Positions 8,969-17,819 of a DNA stretch of 64,000 nucleotides are shown here, piece after piece. The notes below the pieces were generated by a model. That model saw nothing but the letters and a program-made list of their open reading frames with translations, did no database searches and was not told where the DNA came from. Numbering within the stretch: the stretch's first letter is position 1; each line of letters opens with the position of its first letter. The stretch is from CAVWXT01 sp963759115. Lineage in GTDB: Bacteria; Planctomycetota; Planctomycetia; Pirellulales; Thermoguttaceae. Position numbers and translations under genes: made by a program. The stretch spans positions 806,001 through 870,000 of the forward strand of contig CAVWXT010000005.1 in assembly GCA_963759115.1 (NCBI GenBank), written 5' to 3'.

Positions 8969-10695
8969 TAGAATTTGTGGGCCGGATGTGAACCCAGCAT
9001 GAACTCAGCCCCCAACCAGAACGAGTGGGCGTTCTTCGTCGGAAGGTGCTCAGCATAATCGAAATTATACTGGAAGTCGAAACGGGAGAATTCCGTGCAG
9101 TACCAGGCCAACAGCGGCGAGAACCGGTGACGCTCGTCGCGGAACGGATCCTCATTATTGCTGATGGGGACGAACTGGTCATTCAGGCTGTAGTTGGTGC
9201 CCCAAACGAACTCGTAGCGTGCGCCGATGGCCCATTTCGGCTTGAAGCCGTAGAGGTATTGCGTGTAGAACCCGCAGTCAGTGAGCATCTCGCTCGGCAG
9301 CGACAGGGTGGCCGCCGGGTTCGCCGGATTCGGGCCCAAGTAGCTGTCGGCCCAGTAGCGGCGCATAATAATCTCGCTCTGCCAGATCGTGAACGGCCAG
9401 CCGCGTTCGTTTTTTTCCGGTTTCCATTTCCGCGTCAGGTCCAGGCCGTAGATCTGCGTGTTGCCGCTGGAGCCGGTGCAATTCGGGCCGAAAACCCCCG
9501 ACATTCCGAACAGCCAGGTAACCTCGTCGCAGCAAGCGGTCCAGGAGTTCTCCCAGCGGACCGAGTACGTCAGATCGCCGATCGAATGAACTTCGCGGAA
9601 TACAAATGGCCGGCCGCCGACGGGCCGTTCCGCAAAGAACGCCTGGTTGGCCAGGAAGCTGGCCATCCCTTCGCCGTTGGCGTTTTGCATCGAGATATAG
9701 AATTGCGAGAACCAATCGACGGGCACCAGCCAACTCAAACGCGCGCCGGGGGCCCGCATCCCGTCGGGGCCAAATACCCGCGCCTCGATCACCGGCTGGT
9801 CGAGCCAGGCCCAGGCATGGGGATGCGTCGGATTGATCCGGCCGAACTCCGTCAAGTACTGCCCCGCCTTGAGTTGGAGGCCGTGCGGCAACGAGCGTGT
9901 GGTCATGAACGCCTCTTCCAACTCGACCACCGTATCTCCTTCGACGGGGTCGGTGAAATCGACCAGGTGCATCTCGCCATCGAAATACGGGTCTACCGCA
10001 CCCATCATCGACAACTCCACGCCCCGCACTGTGAAACCCCGCTTGCGCGGGTCGTGTCCGCCGCCCTCAAGCTGTTGCAGCTCCTGTTCGTCCGCTGTGG
10101 ACGTACCCGCGGCGAACAGCCCATCCAACGAGATGTCGATCAGCTTGAGTTGTGCCCCGCCGCTTGTCGCGGGGCGCGGAAGAACCAGCCCCGGCGTCGA
10201 TTGGGTGGGCGGAGCCGTGGCGCCATCGGCGGGAATGCCCAACTCTCGGATCGCCCGGTCGAGCGGCGATTCCTGGGAGGGCTCCGTCGGCTGGAGTTCC
10301 CTCACGGCACGGTCCAGCGGTGACTCCGGTAGCAGATCGGGCGACGGTGGCACTGGAGCTTCGTAGGACGCGAACCGATTGGCAGTGACAGCAGGCCAAG
10401 CGCCGGGAGGTGAAGACTCGTTGCCCGTAGGGGGAAGTCGACGCAACGGATAGGGAACCTGACTGCCCGCAACGGAAGACACATCGCTCGCTTGGCCGTA
10501 GTGGGGTGCGACACTTTGTTCGGAGCCCTGCCTTCCGATGGTGGAGCCAGTTGAGTCCTGCGCGTGGGAGGCTTGCGCAGACCAGACCATGACCACCACC
10601 GCAAGCGCAATGGTCAACCACCGCGCCAGAAGACGATGCGGCAGCCCGTTCCTCGGAAGGCCCGGCTGCCATTGAGCCAATCGCATGGGGACCAC
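8968..10695 (-). CDS. Outer-membrane porin-like protein of the metal-uptake operon
   Basis: The 575-residue protein has a signal peptide (LTIALAVVVMVW...ASHAQ, cleavage near residue 46), a low-complexity linker, and from about residue 175 a region of alternating aromatic and polar residues typical of a beta-barrel (YLTEFGRINPTHPHAW; GAEFMLGSHPAHKF at the C-terminus). The linker contains ESPLDRAVREL and ESPLDRAIREL, 16-17 residues apart, the motif also found in the permease of this operon. It ends in HPAHKF rather than the usual terminal Phe of proteobacterial porins. Position directly before, and coupled to, the ABC binding-protein gene suggests that it lets the metal or a metal complex cross the outer membrane. 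I do not recognise a named family with confidence. Confidence 0.75.
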   Translation of the reverse strand: MVPMRLAQWQPGLPRNGLPHRLLARWLTIALAVVVMVWSAQASHAQDSTGSTIGRQGSEQSVAPHYGQASDVSSVAGSQVPYPLRRLPPTGNESSPPGAWPAVTANRFASYEAPVPPSPDLLPESPLDRAVRELQPTEPSQESPLDRAIRELGIPADGATAPPTQSTPGLVLPRPATSGGAQLKLIDISLDGLFAAGTSTADEQELQQLEGGGHDPRKRGFTVRGVELSMMGAVDPYFDGEMHLVDFTDPVEGDTVVELEEAFMTTRSLPHGLQLKAGQYLTEFGRINPTHPHAWAWLDQPVIEARVFGPDGMRAPGARLSWLVPVDWFSQFYISMQNANGEGMASFLANQAFFAERPVGGRPFVFREVHSIGDLTYSVRWENSWTACCDEVTWLFGMSGVFGPNCTGSSGNTQIYGLDLTRKWKPEKNERGWPFTIWQSEIIMRRYWADSYLGPNPANPAATLSLPSEMLTDCGFYTQYLYGFKPKWAIGARYEFVWGTNYSLNDQFVPISNNEDPFRDERHRFSPLLAWYCTEFSRFDFQYNFDYAEHLPTKNAHSFWLGAEFMLGSHPAHKF

Positions 10696-10757
10696 CTCAA
10701 CATAGAAAGGCCGTCACTGACCGAGAAATGCGGCGCCCGGGAACGCCACACCGACAA

Positions 10758-11054
10758 CTACAGCGAGGCAACGCAAGGTGGTGATCTCGACCCAAAGGGA
10801 AAACGGCAAGCCGACTGGCGCAGAGCGGGCAATTCGGGCGTTACGGTCTCAGCCGTGGCCGCCACAACGACCAAGGGCAACTCCACCCCTGTCGTCAACG
10901 CGGTCTGCTGGGCGAAGGCACAGACAACACAGCCACCCGACGCATGCGCCGGATCATGGCTGCTCTCAAGATGATGATGCGCAATCTCCGCCTGACCGGC
11001 CAGAAACGCCAGCAATAACGCGACAGCAAGCGTCCTCTGCCAGAGCCGCTTCAA
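10758..11054 (-). CDS. Small exported His/Cys-containing protein, first gene of metal-uptake operon
   Basis: The 98-residue ORF has an N-terminal signal-like segment (LAVALLLAFLAGQAEIA). A metal-ligand-rich patch follows (HHHLESSHDPAHASGGC, then VVC), giving five His and a CxxC within about 25 residues. It ends 62 bases before the porin-like gene on the same strand. This recalls small DUF2946-like periplasmic proteins with His/CxxC patches, though I cannot prove membership. A role as a periplasmic metal carrier or sensor for the importer is an inference from composition and position. The C-terminal 40 residues look unstructured. Confidence 0.6.
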   Translation of the reverse strand: MKRLWQRTLAVALLLAFLAGQAEIAHHHLESSHDPAHASGGCVVCAFAQQTALTTGVELPLVVVAATAETVTPELPALRQSACRFPFGSRSPPCVASL

Positions 11055-11320
11055 CCGGGGCCTCCCGCGACTGCCAACGGAATATGTACTCTCCTACATC
11101 ATCCTATAGTATCGGTTGCGCAAAGTGTAGGGATTAGTCAATTTGTTACGGGCTGTCAGTGGGGAGTGTTTATCCCATGTGGTTGGGGAAGTTCAAGAAG
11201 TGTTGCGCCAAGAAGCGTCAATAGCAAAGCCAGCGACATGGTCACGTCGTCGCGGAGATCGCGGTTGGAGGTACTCGTCCTGCCGTCCTGGAGCCAGTCT
11301 ATGGGCCACGACGTTTCGCG

Positions 11321-12831
11321 CTAGTCGTCGGCCGCTAAAGCAGCCGTTTTCTCCAGGCTAGCTTGACCGGCCTCTCGATTCGGGTTGGGAGTGGGCAAGC
11401 GTGCTCCCACCGACTTTCTCCAATCTTGCAACATCCGGTGCAGCTCGGCAGTTTTTGCCCTGTATTGCCCGGCCAGGTTGCGTGTTTCGCCGAGATCCGT
11501 CTGCATGTCGTACAGTTCCAGCCGACCATCCTCAAAGAACTCGATCAGCTTCCAGTCACCGCACCGGACGGCACTTCCTGGACGGCCACCCTGATTGCTA
11601 TAGTGGGGATAGTGCCAGTAGAGCGCCGGACGGGAAATCGTACCCGTTTGCCGCAACAGCGGCACCAAGCTGGCGCCGTCAACATGCTGGTCAGGCTTGG
11701 GCGGCAGATTGGCCATCTCCAGCATGGTCGGGTAAAAATCAGTGCTGATGACGGGCACTCCGCACGTGCTTCCCGGTTTGACAACGCCCGGCCACTTGAC
11801 GATCATTGGCTCGCGGATGCCGCCTTCGTAAAGCCAGCCCTTGCCTGCCCGCAGCGGCAGATTGCTGGTCGGGGAGCCTTCCGCCGTGCTCAGACCGCCA
11901 TTGTCGGACATGAAGAAGACCGCGGTGCTCTCAGCCAGTCCGAGCCGATCGAGGGCATCCAATACTTGTCCCACGGCATGGTCCATGCTCTCGATCATCG
12001 CGCTATAGACAACGTGTTCCTGCACCTGGCGAACAGAGCGATCTCCCTCGGGCTTGAACAACGGCACGTCGATCTGCACGGCCGTACGCTTGGCTTCGTA
12101 CTTGGCGATCAGTTCCGGCTTGGCTTGCAGGGGGATATGCACGGAATAGAAGGAAAGGTACAGGAGAAAAGGCTGTGGGCCGACCTGCTCCAAGAACTTG
12201 ATCGACTCGGTGGCCAACCGATCGTCCAAGTGTTCACCCTTGGGACCATCGGAGAGTTTTGGGTTCTTGTAAGGCGAGAAGTAGCTGGAAGGGGCCCCCG
12301 CCTGGTACCCGCCGCAGTTGATGTCGAACCCGTGGTCCTCCGGCCAGTAGCCTTTTCCACCCAGGTGCCACTTGCCCGCAAAGAACGTGCGATATCCGGC
12401 CGCTTTGAGAACCTCGGCGATCGTTACCTCGTCCCGAGACAGATGATCGACGTAGCGCGCAGGCAGCAGTGGCTTGTTGCGCGTCCAATGCCGATCGGCG
12501 CTATCCGGCTGAGAGCGCCGAACCAGTCTGTTGTGCCCAGACGGGCTGGGTACTTGCCCGTCATGATGCTCGCGCGAGTTGGGCTGCAAACAGGACACGC
12601 TGCGTAAGCCTGCGTGAACCGCATCCCTTGCTTCGCCAAGCGGTCGATGTTCGGAGTTTCGTAAAACGTGCTGCCGTAACAACCGGCGTCGCGCCAGCCC
12701 ATGTCGTCGGCCAGCAAAAACACAAAATTGAGACGCTTCCCGGTTTCGCCTGCCCTCACCCAAGACGGCAGTGCAAGAATGACCAGCGCCAATCCTGGGG
12801 ACATGAGAGAAAAGCGTCGGCTCACATTCAT
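11321..12831 (-). CDS. Type I sulfatase (formylglycine-dependent), one frameshift
   Basis: The exported sulfatase is about 503 residues. It begins at ATG 12831 (MNVSRRF, signal peptide ending near WVRAGE) and continues with NFVFLLADDMGWRDAGCYG, whose Asp pair binds calcium. The CSPTR active-site motif follows in CPVCSPTRASIMTGKYPAR, the cysteine being converted to formylglycine in active enzymes. The frame changes near 12512: DWFGA is read in one frame and QPDSADRHWTRNKPLLPARY in the next. One missing base explains it. The rest is standard: FAGKWHLGGKGYWPEDHGFD, FMSDNGGLSTAEGSPTSNLPLRAGKG, GGIREPMIVKWPG and the C-terminal LYDMQTDLGETRNLA. Planctomycetes use such enzymes on sulfated polysaccharides. 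Whether it is functional depends on whether the indel is real. Confidence 0.85.
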
Positions 12832-13110
12832 CTGGCACCGCCTTCCTTTTCGTCTGCACTCGTACTGCGCACGCGCCAATGCCCATCGCCAAGCACTCCT
12901 AACCAAAACCATTGTTATCTTCGCCACCAACTGCGCGAACGTCAACTGGCGATGCGGACTCTCTTGCAGACAATACGGCGTCTGGCGCGTCAAGAACCGC
13001 CGCACGCTCTCTCGTAGCATACGGAAGCCCGCGGGCTCCCTCTTGCGATGATTCTGTGCCACAGGATGCGATAGGCAGCATTTACTGCCGGGAGCGTGTC
13101 CGGGCAGATG

Positions 13111-13280
13111 TCAATTGATGATGCGTTCCGGGCCGGTTCCGCCCCGCAGCGGCACGACCTGCTCGTGATACGTGCCCTCCATGATCTCGACGCGCTCGCC
13201 CGACTGAAGCACCTGGGCGGCCCTGTTGATCGTCAGAAAGGGAGCTTCGTTGGTGCTGGGATTGCCCGAAGGCGGAGGGC
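13111..13280 (-). pseudogene. Fragment of an exported parallel beta-helix protein
   Basis: On the minus strand a frame reads NPSTNEAPFLTINRAAQVL, then GERVEIMEGTYHEQVVPLRGGTGPERIIN and a stop at 13111-13113. This matches, from memory, the N-terminal repeat of planctomycete right-handed beta-helix proteins, where a TI.RAA..L.PGD.V.I..G.Y turn opens the helix. No start codon, signal peptide or later coils are present, so it is a short remnant of about 55 residues lying between the sulfatase and the toxin-antitoxin pair. Confidence 0.4.
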
Positions 13281-13298
13281 GAACTGAGCATTTCCTTG

Positions 13299-13541
13299 CT
13301 ACCGAAGTTCCTTCTCGACTTGGTCCAGGGGAATCGTCTCGTTCTCTTTCTTGAACTCGTCGAGCATCGACAGGAACGTGTGATTGCGCCGCAGGAGTTC
13401 CACTTCCGTGGCAAATTCGTCCGCGTGGCTAATCACAAATGAGTCTCCCTGGTCCGTCTTGACCAAGAGCGAGTCGGTCCGTGCCATTTCCAGCAGTTCC
13501 GCAGCCGAAACCGGCCGCGAGGCAATATCGACAGTCTTCAC
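13299..13541 (-). CDS. Antitoxin of a toxin-first TA pair
   Basis: The 80-residue acidic protein begins MKTVDIASRPVSAAELLEMA and contains TDQGDSFVISHADEFATEVELL. The layout resembles Phd/YefM-type antitoxins: an N-terminal DNA-binding segment and an acidic C-terminal toxin-wrapping tail (DEFKKENETIPLDQVEKELR). Its start overlaps the upstream toxin stop by four bases. Toxin-before-antitoxin order is the reverse of the usual RelBE order but is known for HigBA-like modules. The assignment rests mostly on size and pairing. Confidence 0.75.
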   Translation of the reverse strand: MKTVDIASRPVSAAELLEMARTDSLLVKTDQGDSFVISHADEFATEVELLRRNHTFLSMLDEFKKENETIPLDQVEKELR

Positions 13542-13840
13542 AATTCCACCTCCTTCCCGCCAATCAGCAGTCTGTTTCCGTCCTTGGTGCCGACCGCGAC
13601 GATTCGTACTCTGCCCCGGCTCGCGTCGACATCATAGAATACTCGGTGCCGGCCAACGCGCAGCTCCCAGTCTGCCAGGAGGTTCTCTCGTAACGACTTG
13701 CGGTTCCGCGTCTCCTCCAATGGAGCGTGCGTCAGTTGCTCCTTGACAGCGTCGAGAACCGCGTTGCGGTCATACCGCCGGAGGGCCTCCAAGTGTCCGT
13801 ATGCTGGACGCGTAAATTGGATTTCGTATCGCGTGGCCAT
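13538..13840 (-). CDS. RelE/ParE-superfamily toxin
   Basis: The 100-residue protein has the RelE/ParE toxin layout: MATRYEIQFTRPAYGHLEALRRYDRNAVLDAVKEQL with two N-terminal helices after a beta strand, then LRENLLADWELRVGRHRVFYDVD and VRIVAVGTKDGNRL. The W.LRVG.HRVFYDV block is diagnostic of the superfamily, whose RelE members cleave mRNA on the ribosome. ATG at 13840 is the only sensible start. It is translationally coupled to the small acidic antitoxin gene. The pair sits between gene debris and a lipoprotein gene, as expected for an accessory stability or stress module. Confidence 0.85.
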   Translation of the reverse strand: MATRYEIQFTRPAYGHLEALRRYDRNAVLDAVKEQLTHAPLEETRNRKSLRENLLADWELRVGRHRVFYDVDASRGRVRIVAVGTKDGNRLLIGGKEVEL

Positions 13841-14039
13841 CGATCTTTCGCTTCTGCGACGCCTACTGCATTATAGCGTATTGTCCTCCGTCTGTCGTCA
13901 CGATGCCCGACATCTGGTGCGGTGCAGCGTGCCGACCGGAACCATCCAGGAAGGTAAGCCGCGAGCCAACCCATTGGTTTCCTCCCTTCCCTCGCGGCTC
14001 GTTGCGCCGGCAGCGGCGTTCGGCCATCCGCCTTCTGCC

Positions 14040-14573
14040 CTACGGCAGCGGGCGGACAGGCTGGCCACCGACGCCCTGGGGCGCCGGAATGACATCGGCG
14101 CCAGGAGGTGGCGAGAAGGGAGGGGCAATGCTGGCCGGGCCGCGCACTCCTCCGGCCGGCAGCGGACCGGCAACGCCCGCCGTCGCATGAACGCCGCGGC
14201 GGAGGTCTTCGGCCCGCGAAAGCACCTGCTCGTAGGGCACGACCATTTGCGGCTTGAGTTGGAAATCCAAGGTCCGTTGGTCGCGGATCTCGCCGGGCAC
14301 GAAGTTCTCGGCCACGAAGTCGATGGGCGTATACTCGTACCACGGCGCCGGGATCGACTGCATCACGGTGAGCGTCTCGAAGCCGTCTTTGACCAGGCGG
14401 AACTTCCGTGTCCCGTAGTAGGTGAAGTTGGTCGAGACGGGGGTTTCGCCGATCAGGTAGTCGTCGACGTAGAGCAGGGCCCCGGGCGGATTACTGCGAA
14501 CCGTCATTCGCCGTTCCACGCACCCGCTGAAGCACGCGCAGAGTGTCACGCCGAGCAGGGCCCATTGGACCAT
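14040..14573 (-). CDS. PEGA-domain lipoprotein
   Basis: The 177-residue lipoprotein starts at ATG 14573 (MVQWALLGVTL) and has a lipobox ending FSGC near residue 18. An alternative ATG at 14619 adds 15 residues. A PEGA domain follows: MTVRSNPPGALLYVDDYLIGE, TPVSTNFTYYGTRKFRLVKDGFE. Such domains are surface-layer or envelope beta-sandwiches. The rest is Pro/Gly-rich and ends at GGQPVRPLP. It is divergent from the PP2C gene with about 180 bases between the starts. The longer upstream reading frame is only the antisense of the phosphatase gene and was discarded. Confidence 0.8.
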   Translation of the reverse strand: MVQWALLGVTLCACFSGCVERRMTVRSNPPGALLYVDDYLIGETPVSTNFTYYGTRKFRLVKDGFETLTVMQSIPAPWYEYTPIDFVAENFVPGEIRDQRTLDFQLKPQMVVPYEQVLSRAEDLRRGVHATAGVAGPLPAGGVRGPASIAPPFSPPPGADVIPAPQGVGGQPVRPLP

Positions 14574-14724
14574 GGCCCAGCCTACGACAGAAGACGCTCT
14601 GCAACCAGCTTCGGACATGGCGACAACGCCGAGAATAAGCCACAAAAACGAGGTGGCGAAGTATAATGACCGAAGGGAACGCCGCCTAGGCCGAATTTCG
14701 CGTTTTTCCCCCCGACCGGACTGG

Positions 14725-14750
14725 TTGCCCCCCAGGACGACAGCTATACT
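14725..14750 (+). promoter_or_regulatory. Candidate promoter of a leaderless PP2C transcript
   Basis: TATACT at 14745-14750 is a near-consensus -10 box placed only six bases before the ATG at 14757. TTGCCC at 14725-14730 could be a -35 box, but the spacer is 14 bases, shorter than usual. No ribosome binding site fits between the box and ATG, so a leaderless mRNA is the simplest reading. Confidence 0.35.
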
Positions 14751-14756
14751 TGCAAC

Positions 14757-16054
14757 ATGGACCAGGCCGCGTCGATTTGGAACGATTGTTTGGACCGCGC
14801 AGCGTTGAGCGACGTGGGGCTCCGTCGGGCGAATAACCAGGACGCCTATGCCGTGGTCCTGGCCGGAAATCAGGCCGATTTCCAGCAGTGGGGGCACCTG
14901 TTCATGGTCGCCGACGGCATGGGCGCCCACGCCGCCGGCGAACTGGCCAGCAAGATGGCCACCGACACGGTTTCGCTGGTCTATCGCAAGCGGTCGGATC
15001 GCTCGCCGCCGGAGGCGATCCTTTCGGCGATGCTCGACGCCAACCTCCAGATTCACAATCGGGGCCAGGCCAGCCCGGATTTCCGCGGCATGGGCACGAC
15101 CGCCACGACGCTGCTTCTGCTCCCGGCCGGGGCCATTGTGGCCCACGTGGGCGACAGCCGCGCTTATCGCCTGCGTGGCAGCCGGCTTGAGCAGCTCACC
15201 TTCGACCATAGCCTGGTATGGGAGATGCGGGCGGCGGGGCAGACGCCCGAGGCCGAGGTGCCCGGCTACATCTCCAAGAACATCATCACCCGGTCGCTGG
15301 GGCCAAACTCCATCGTCCGCGTCGATCTGGAGGGCCCCTATTCGGTCCAGGCAGGCGACACCTTCCTGCTGTGCAGCGACGGCCTGTCGGGCCAGGTGAG
15401 CGACGACGAGATCGGCGCGGTTCTGAGTTGCCTGCCGCCCGCGGAAGCGGTCCGCTCGTTGGTGGATCTGGCCAATCTGCGGGGTGGCCCCGACAACATC
15501 ACGGTAGTGATCCTCCGGGTGCTAGGGCCTCAAGTTGCCCGGACGACTGGTTCCGAACAGGCGGCCGTCGCCGCGCCGGCAATCGTTCGGCCCATTCACC
15601 CCGTGGTGTGGCTGGTCATCGGAGTAGCGTGTTTGGCCGGGGTGGGACTGTTTGCCATGCAACACCTGTTCGCCGCGCTGCTGAGTCTGGTGTGCGCTGC
15701 CGCGGCGGGCGTCGTCGCCCTCGCCCAACGATACGGCGTGGCAGACCGCCGCTTCCAGATCGACGGCCGCCGCTTGGGCGCGGCCCTTACACCGCGTGCG
15801 AGTGTTCTCCTAACGCGGACCTTTTGGCTCGCTTCGCTGAAATCAACCGGCAGTTGCGCGAGGCTGCCAGCCGCGAGCAGTGGTCGATCGACCGGAGCCA
15901 GTTTGATGGGCGGTTGGCCCGCGCGGCGGCGGCGGCCAAGGCGGGCAATCTGCTGGACGCGGCCCGCGAGCATCTGCACGCCATCAGCTTCTTGATGTCG
16001 CAGCTTCGACAGCAGCGAAAGGCCGACAACGGCACCGGGACGGCCGGACGTTAG
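14757..16054 (+). CDS. PP2C-family protein serine/threonine phosphatase with membrane anchor, one frameshift
   Basis: The predicted protein is about 432 residues. Residues 1-255 form a PP2C domain with the metal-binding and core motifs: GLRRANNQDAYAV, FMVADGMGAHAAGE, GMGTTATTLLL, HVGDSRAYRL, LLCSDGLSGQVSDDEI and GGPDNITVVIL. Two transmembrane segments follow (VVWLVIGVACLAGVGLFAM and LLSLVCAAAAGVVALA). The C-terminal part is read in the next frame after a shift near 15780: GPYTACECSPNADLLARFAE, then an alpha-helical region ending MSQLRQQRKADN. CEC..N is a possible metal or redox pair. Bacterial PP2Cs oppose Ser/Thr kinases; none is encoded nearby. The indel may be an assembly error. Confidence 0.82.
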
Positions 16055-16075
16055 CTGTTGTGTCAGCGCAAGTTG

Positions 16076-16224
16076 ATTAGTTTCTGTTGCGGAAAAGTAG
16101 GGTGGGACGAGCAAACCGGAATCTTGGTGGGACTTCGGTCGCGGATCAGGCCGGTTTGCGAAGTCCCACCAACCCTCCGCGACCTCGTCCCACCCTACTC
16201 CACCTTACTGCAACAGAAACTAAT
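16076..16224 (+). repeat. MITE-like 149-bp element with nested inverted repeats
   Basis: Fifteen-base ends at 16076-16090 and 16210-16224 are perfect inverted copies (ATTAGTTTCTGTTGC). Inside them lie a second perfect pair (GTAGGGTGGGACGAG at 16097-16111 and 16184-16198) and a third (GGTGGGACTTCG at 16126-16137 and 16159-16170), plus AAACCGG/CCGGTTT. No coding frame is present. The whole would fold into one long stem. Confidence 0.75.
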
Positions 16225-16436
16225 TACGCCGCTGTGTCCACCGGCTCCTTTGGCATCTTCGGAAATTCCCCTTTGCCAAGGGCAGATCGGCGAGTCCCCG
16301 AGTCGGAATGGCCCGCGAGTGTGGCCATCTTGGGCGGCCCGCGCTACGTTGCGCATCTTGATCGCGTGCCGCCCGGCGCATAGTATTCATCGGCCGTGGC
16401 GCCGAAGGAAGTTGGAACTGTTGAAAGGAGCAAGCC

Positions 16437-17644
16437 ATGCCGAATCATCAATATCTCATCGTCGGCGGGGGAATGGCCGCCGATGCCGCCGTTGCGGGCA
16501 TTCGTCAAGTAGACCCCGAGGGCTCGATCGGACTGATTAGCGCCGAGTCTCATCCGCCGTACGACCGGCCGCCGCTGTCGAAAGGGCTTTGGAAGGGCCG
16601 GGCTCTGGAGAGCATTTGCGCAAGAGCGCGGCGGGAGAGGCCGCCTTATACCTGGGACGCCGCGTGCAGACTCTCGATCCGACGCGGAATCTCGTCCGCG
16701 ACGAACAGGGCACGACGTATCACTATCAGAAACTGTTGCTGGCCACCGGCGGCACTCCGCGCCGCCTGCCCGCCGACTCCGATGCGGTCCTCTATTTTCG
16801 GACTTTGGACGATTACCAGTCCCTTCGCTTGTTGGCCCAGGAGAAGCAGCGATTTGCCGTCGTCGGTGGCGGATTCATCGGTTCCGAAATTGCCGCCGCC
16901 CTGGCCATGAACGGCAAGCAGGTGGTCATGGTCTTTCCCGAGGCGGGGATTGGCGGGCGGATGTTTCCGCCCGACCTGTCGCGGTTCCTTAACGATTTCT
17001 ACCGTCAAAAAGGCATCGAGGTGCGCGCGGGAGAGGAGGTGCGGGAAGTCGCCGCGCGTTCGGGCCGGTTCGTCCTGAAAACCCGTTCCGTCCAAGACCG
17101 GCAGGAGCAGGAGATCGTGGCGGATGCCGTGGTGGCCGGGCTCGGCATCCGGCCCAACGTCGAGTTGGCGCGGCAAGCGCATCTTGACGTGGGCGAGGGC
17201 ATTTGCGTCGACTCGGCCCTCCGGACCAGTCATCCCGAGATCTACGCCGCGGGCGATGCGGCCGAGTTCTTCAATCCCGCGCTGGCAAAGCACCTCCGCG
17301 TGGAACATGAAGACAACGCCAACACGATGGGTGAGATGGCGGGCCGCTCCATGGCCGGCCAGGCCGTCTGCTACGACCACTTGCCTTCCTTCTACTCCGA
17401 TCTCTTCGAGTTGGGCTACGAGGCCGTGGGAGAGGTCGATTCGCGTCTGGAAACCGTGGCCGACTGGAAGGAGCCGTACCGCGAGGGCGTGGTCTACTAC
17501 CTGCGGCAAGGCCGGGTGCGCGGCGCGTTGCTGTGGAACGTTTGGCAACGGGTCGACGCGGCCCGCCAATTGATCGCCGAACCCGGACCGTTCCGGCCGG
17601 AGGACCTTCAAGGCAGGTTGCTGGAAGTACACGAGCACGTGTAG
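16437..17644 (+). CDS. AIF/ferredoxin-reductase-like FAD-NAD(P) oxidoreductase, one frameshift
   Basis: The flavoprotein is about 402 residues. The N-terminal FAD dinucleotide fold is YLIVGGGMAADAAVAGIR, then HPPYDRPPLSKGLWKGR. The frame then moves near 16617: ESI is followed by RKSAAGEAALYLGRRVQTLD in the next frame, consistent with one lost G in ATTTGG. The rest holds LLLATGG, a second nucleotide fold FAVVGGGFIGSEIAAALAMNG, GLGIRPNVELA and the FAD signature IYAAGDAAEFFN. A reductase C-terminal domain closes it (YSDLFELGYEAVGEV). Ribosome binding site AAAGGAGC precedes ATG 16437. It resembles apoptosis-inducing-factor-like NADH oxidoreductases; no ferredoxin or oxygenase partner lies next to it. 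Confidence 0.85.
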
Positions 17645-17819
17645 AAGAAGGCACGGGCGACCCGACCGCGTGACGTCGAGCGGGGGAAGTCTCTGCACTT
17701 GCCGCACACCCCCTCCCATCTTGCGTCGCCCCCCTGTTTACGGTACAACGCCCGTATGAGCGCCCTGGAGTCTGACTGAAGGACCTTCGTGCCATTCGCT
17801 GGGGCCAGGAGCAAACAAC

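Noticed and set aside
9025..10323. 432-residue frame antisense to the porin-like gene
   Set aside because: High-GC shadow frame; composition is His/Arg/Gly-rich without hydrophobic core, while the minus strand has signal peptide and operon coupling.
11101..11141. Zur-type operator and promoter before the metal-uptake operon
   Set aside because: A TTGACT box on the minus strand (11136-11141) is present, but the nearest -10-like hexamer is 22 bases away and no convincing AT-rich palindrome matches a Zur box.
11363..12607. 414-residue frame antisense to the sulfatase
   Set aside because: Shadow of a gene with clear sulfatase motifs on the other strand.
14574..15209. N-terminal extension of the PEGA lipoprotein frame
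   Set aside because: It is antisense to the PP2C domain; the lipobox fixes the true start at 14573 or 14619.
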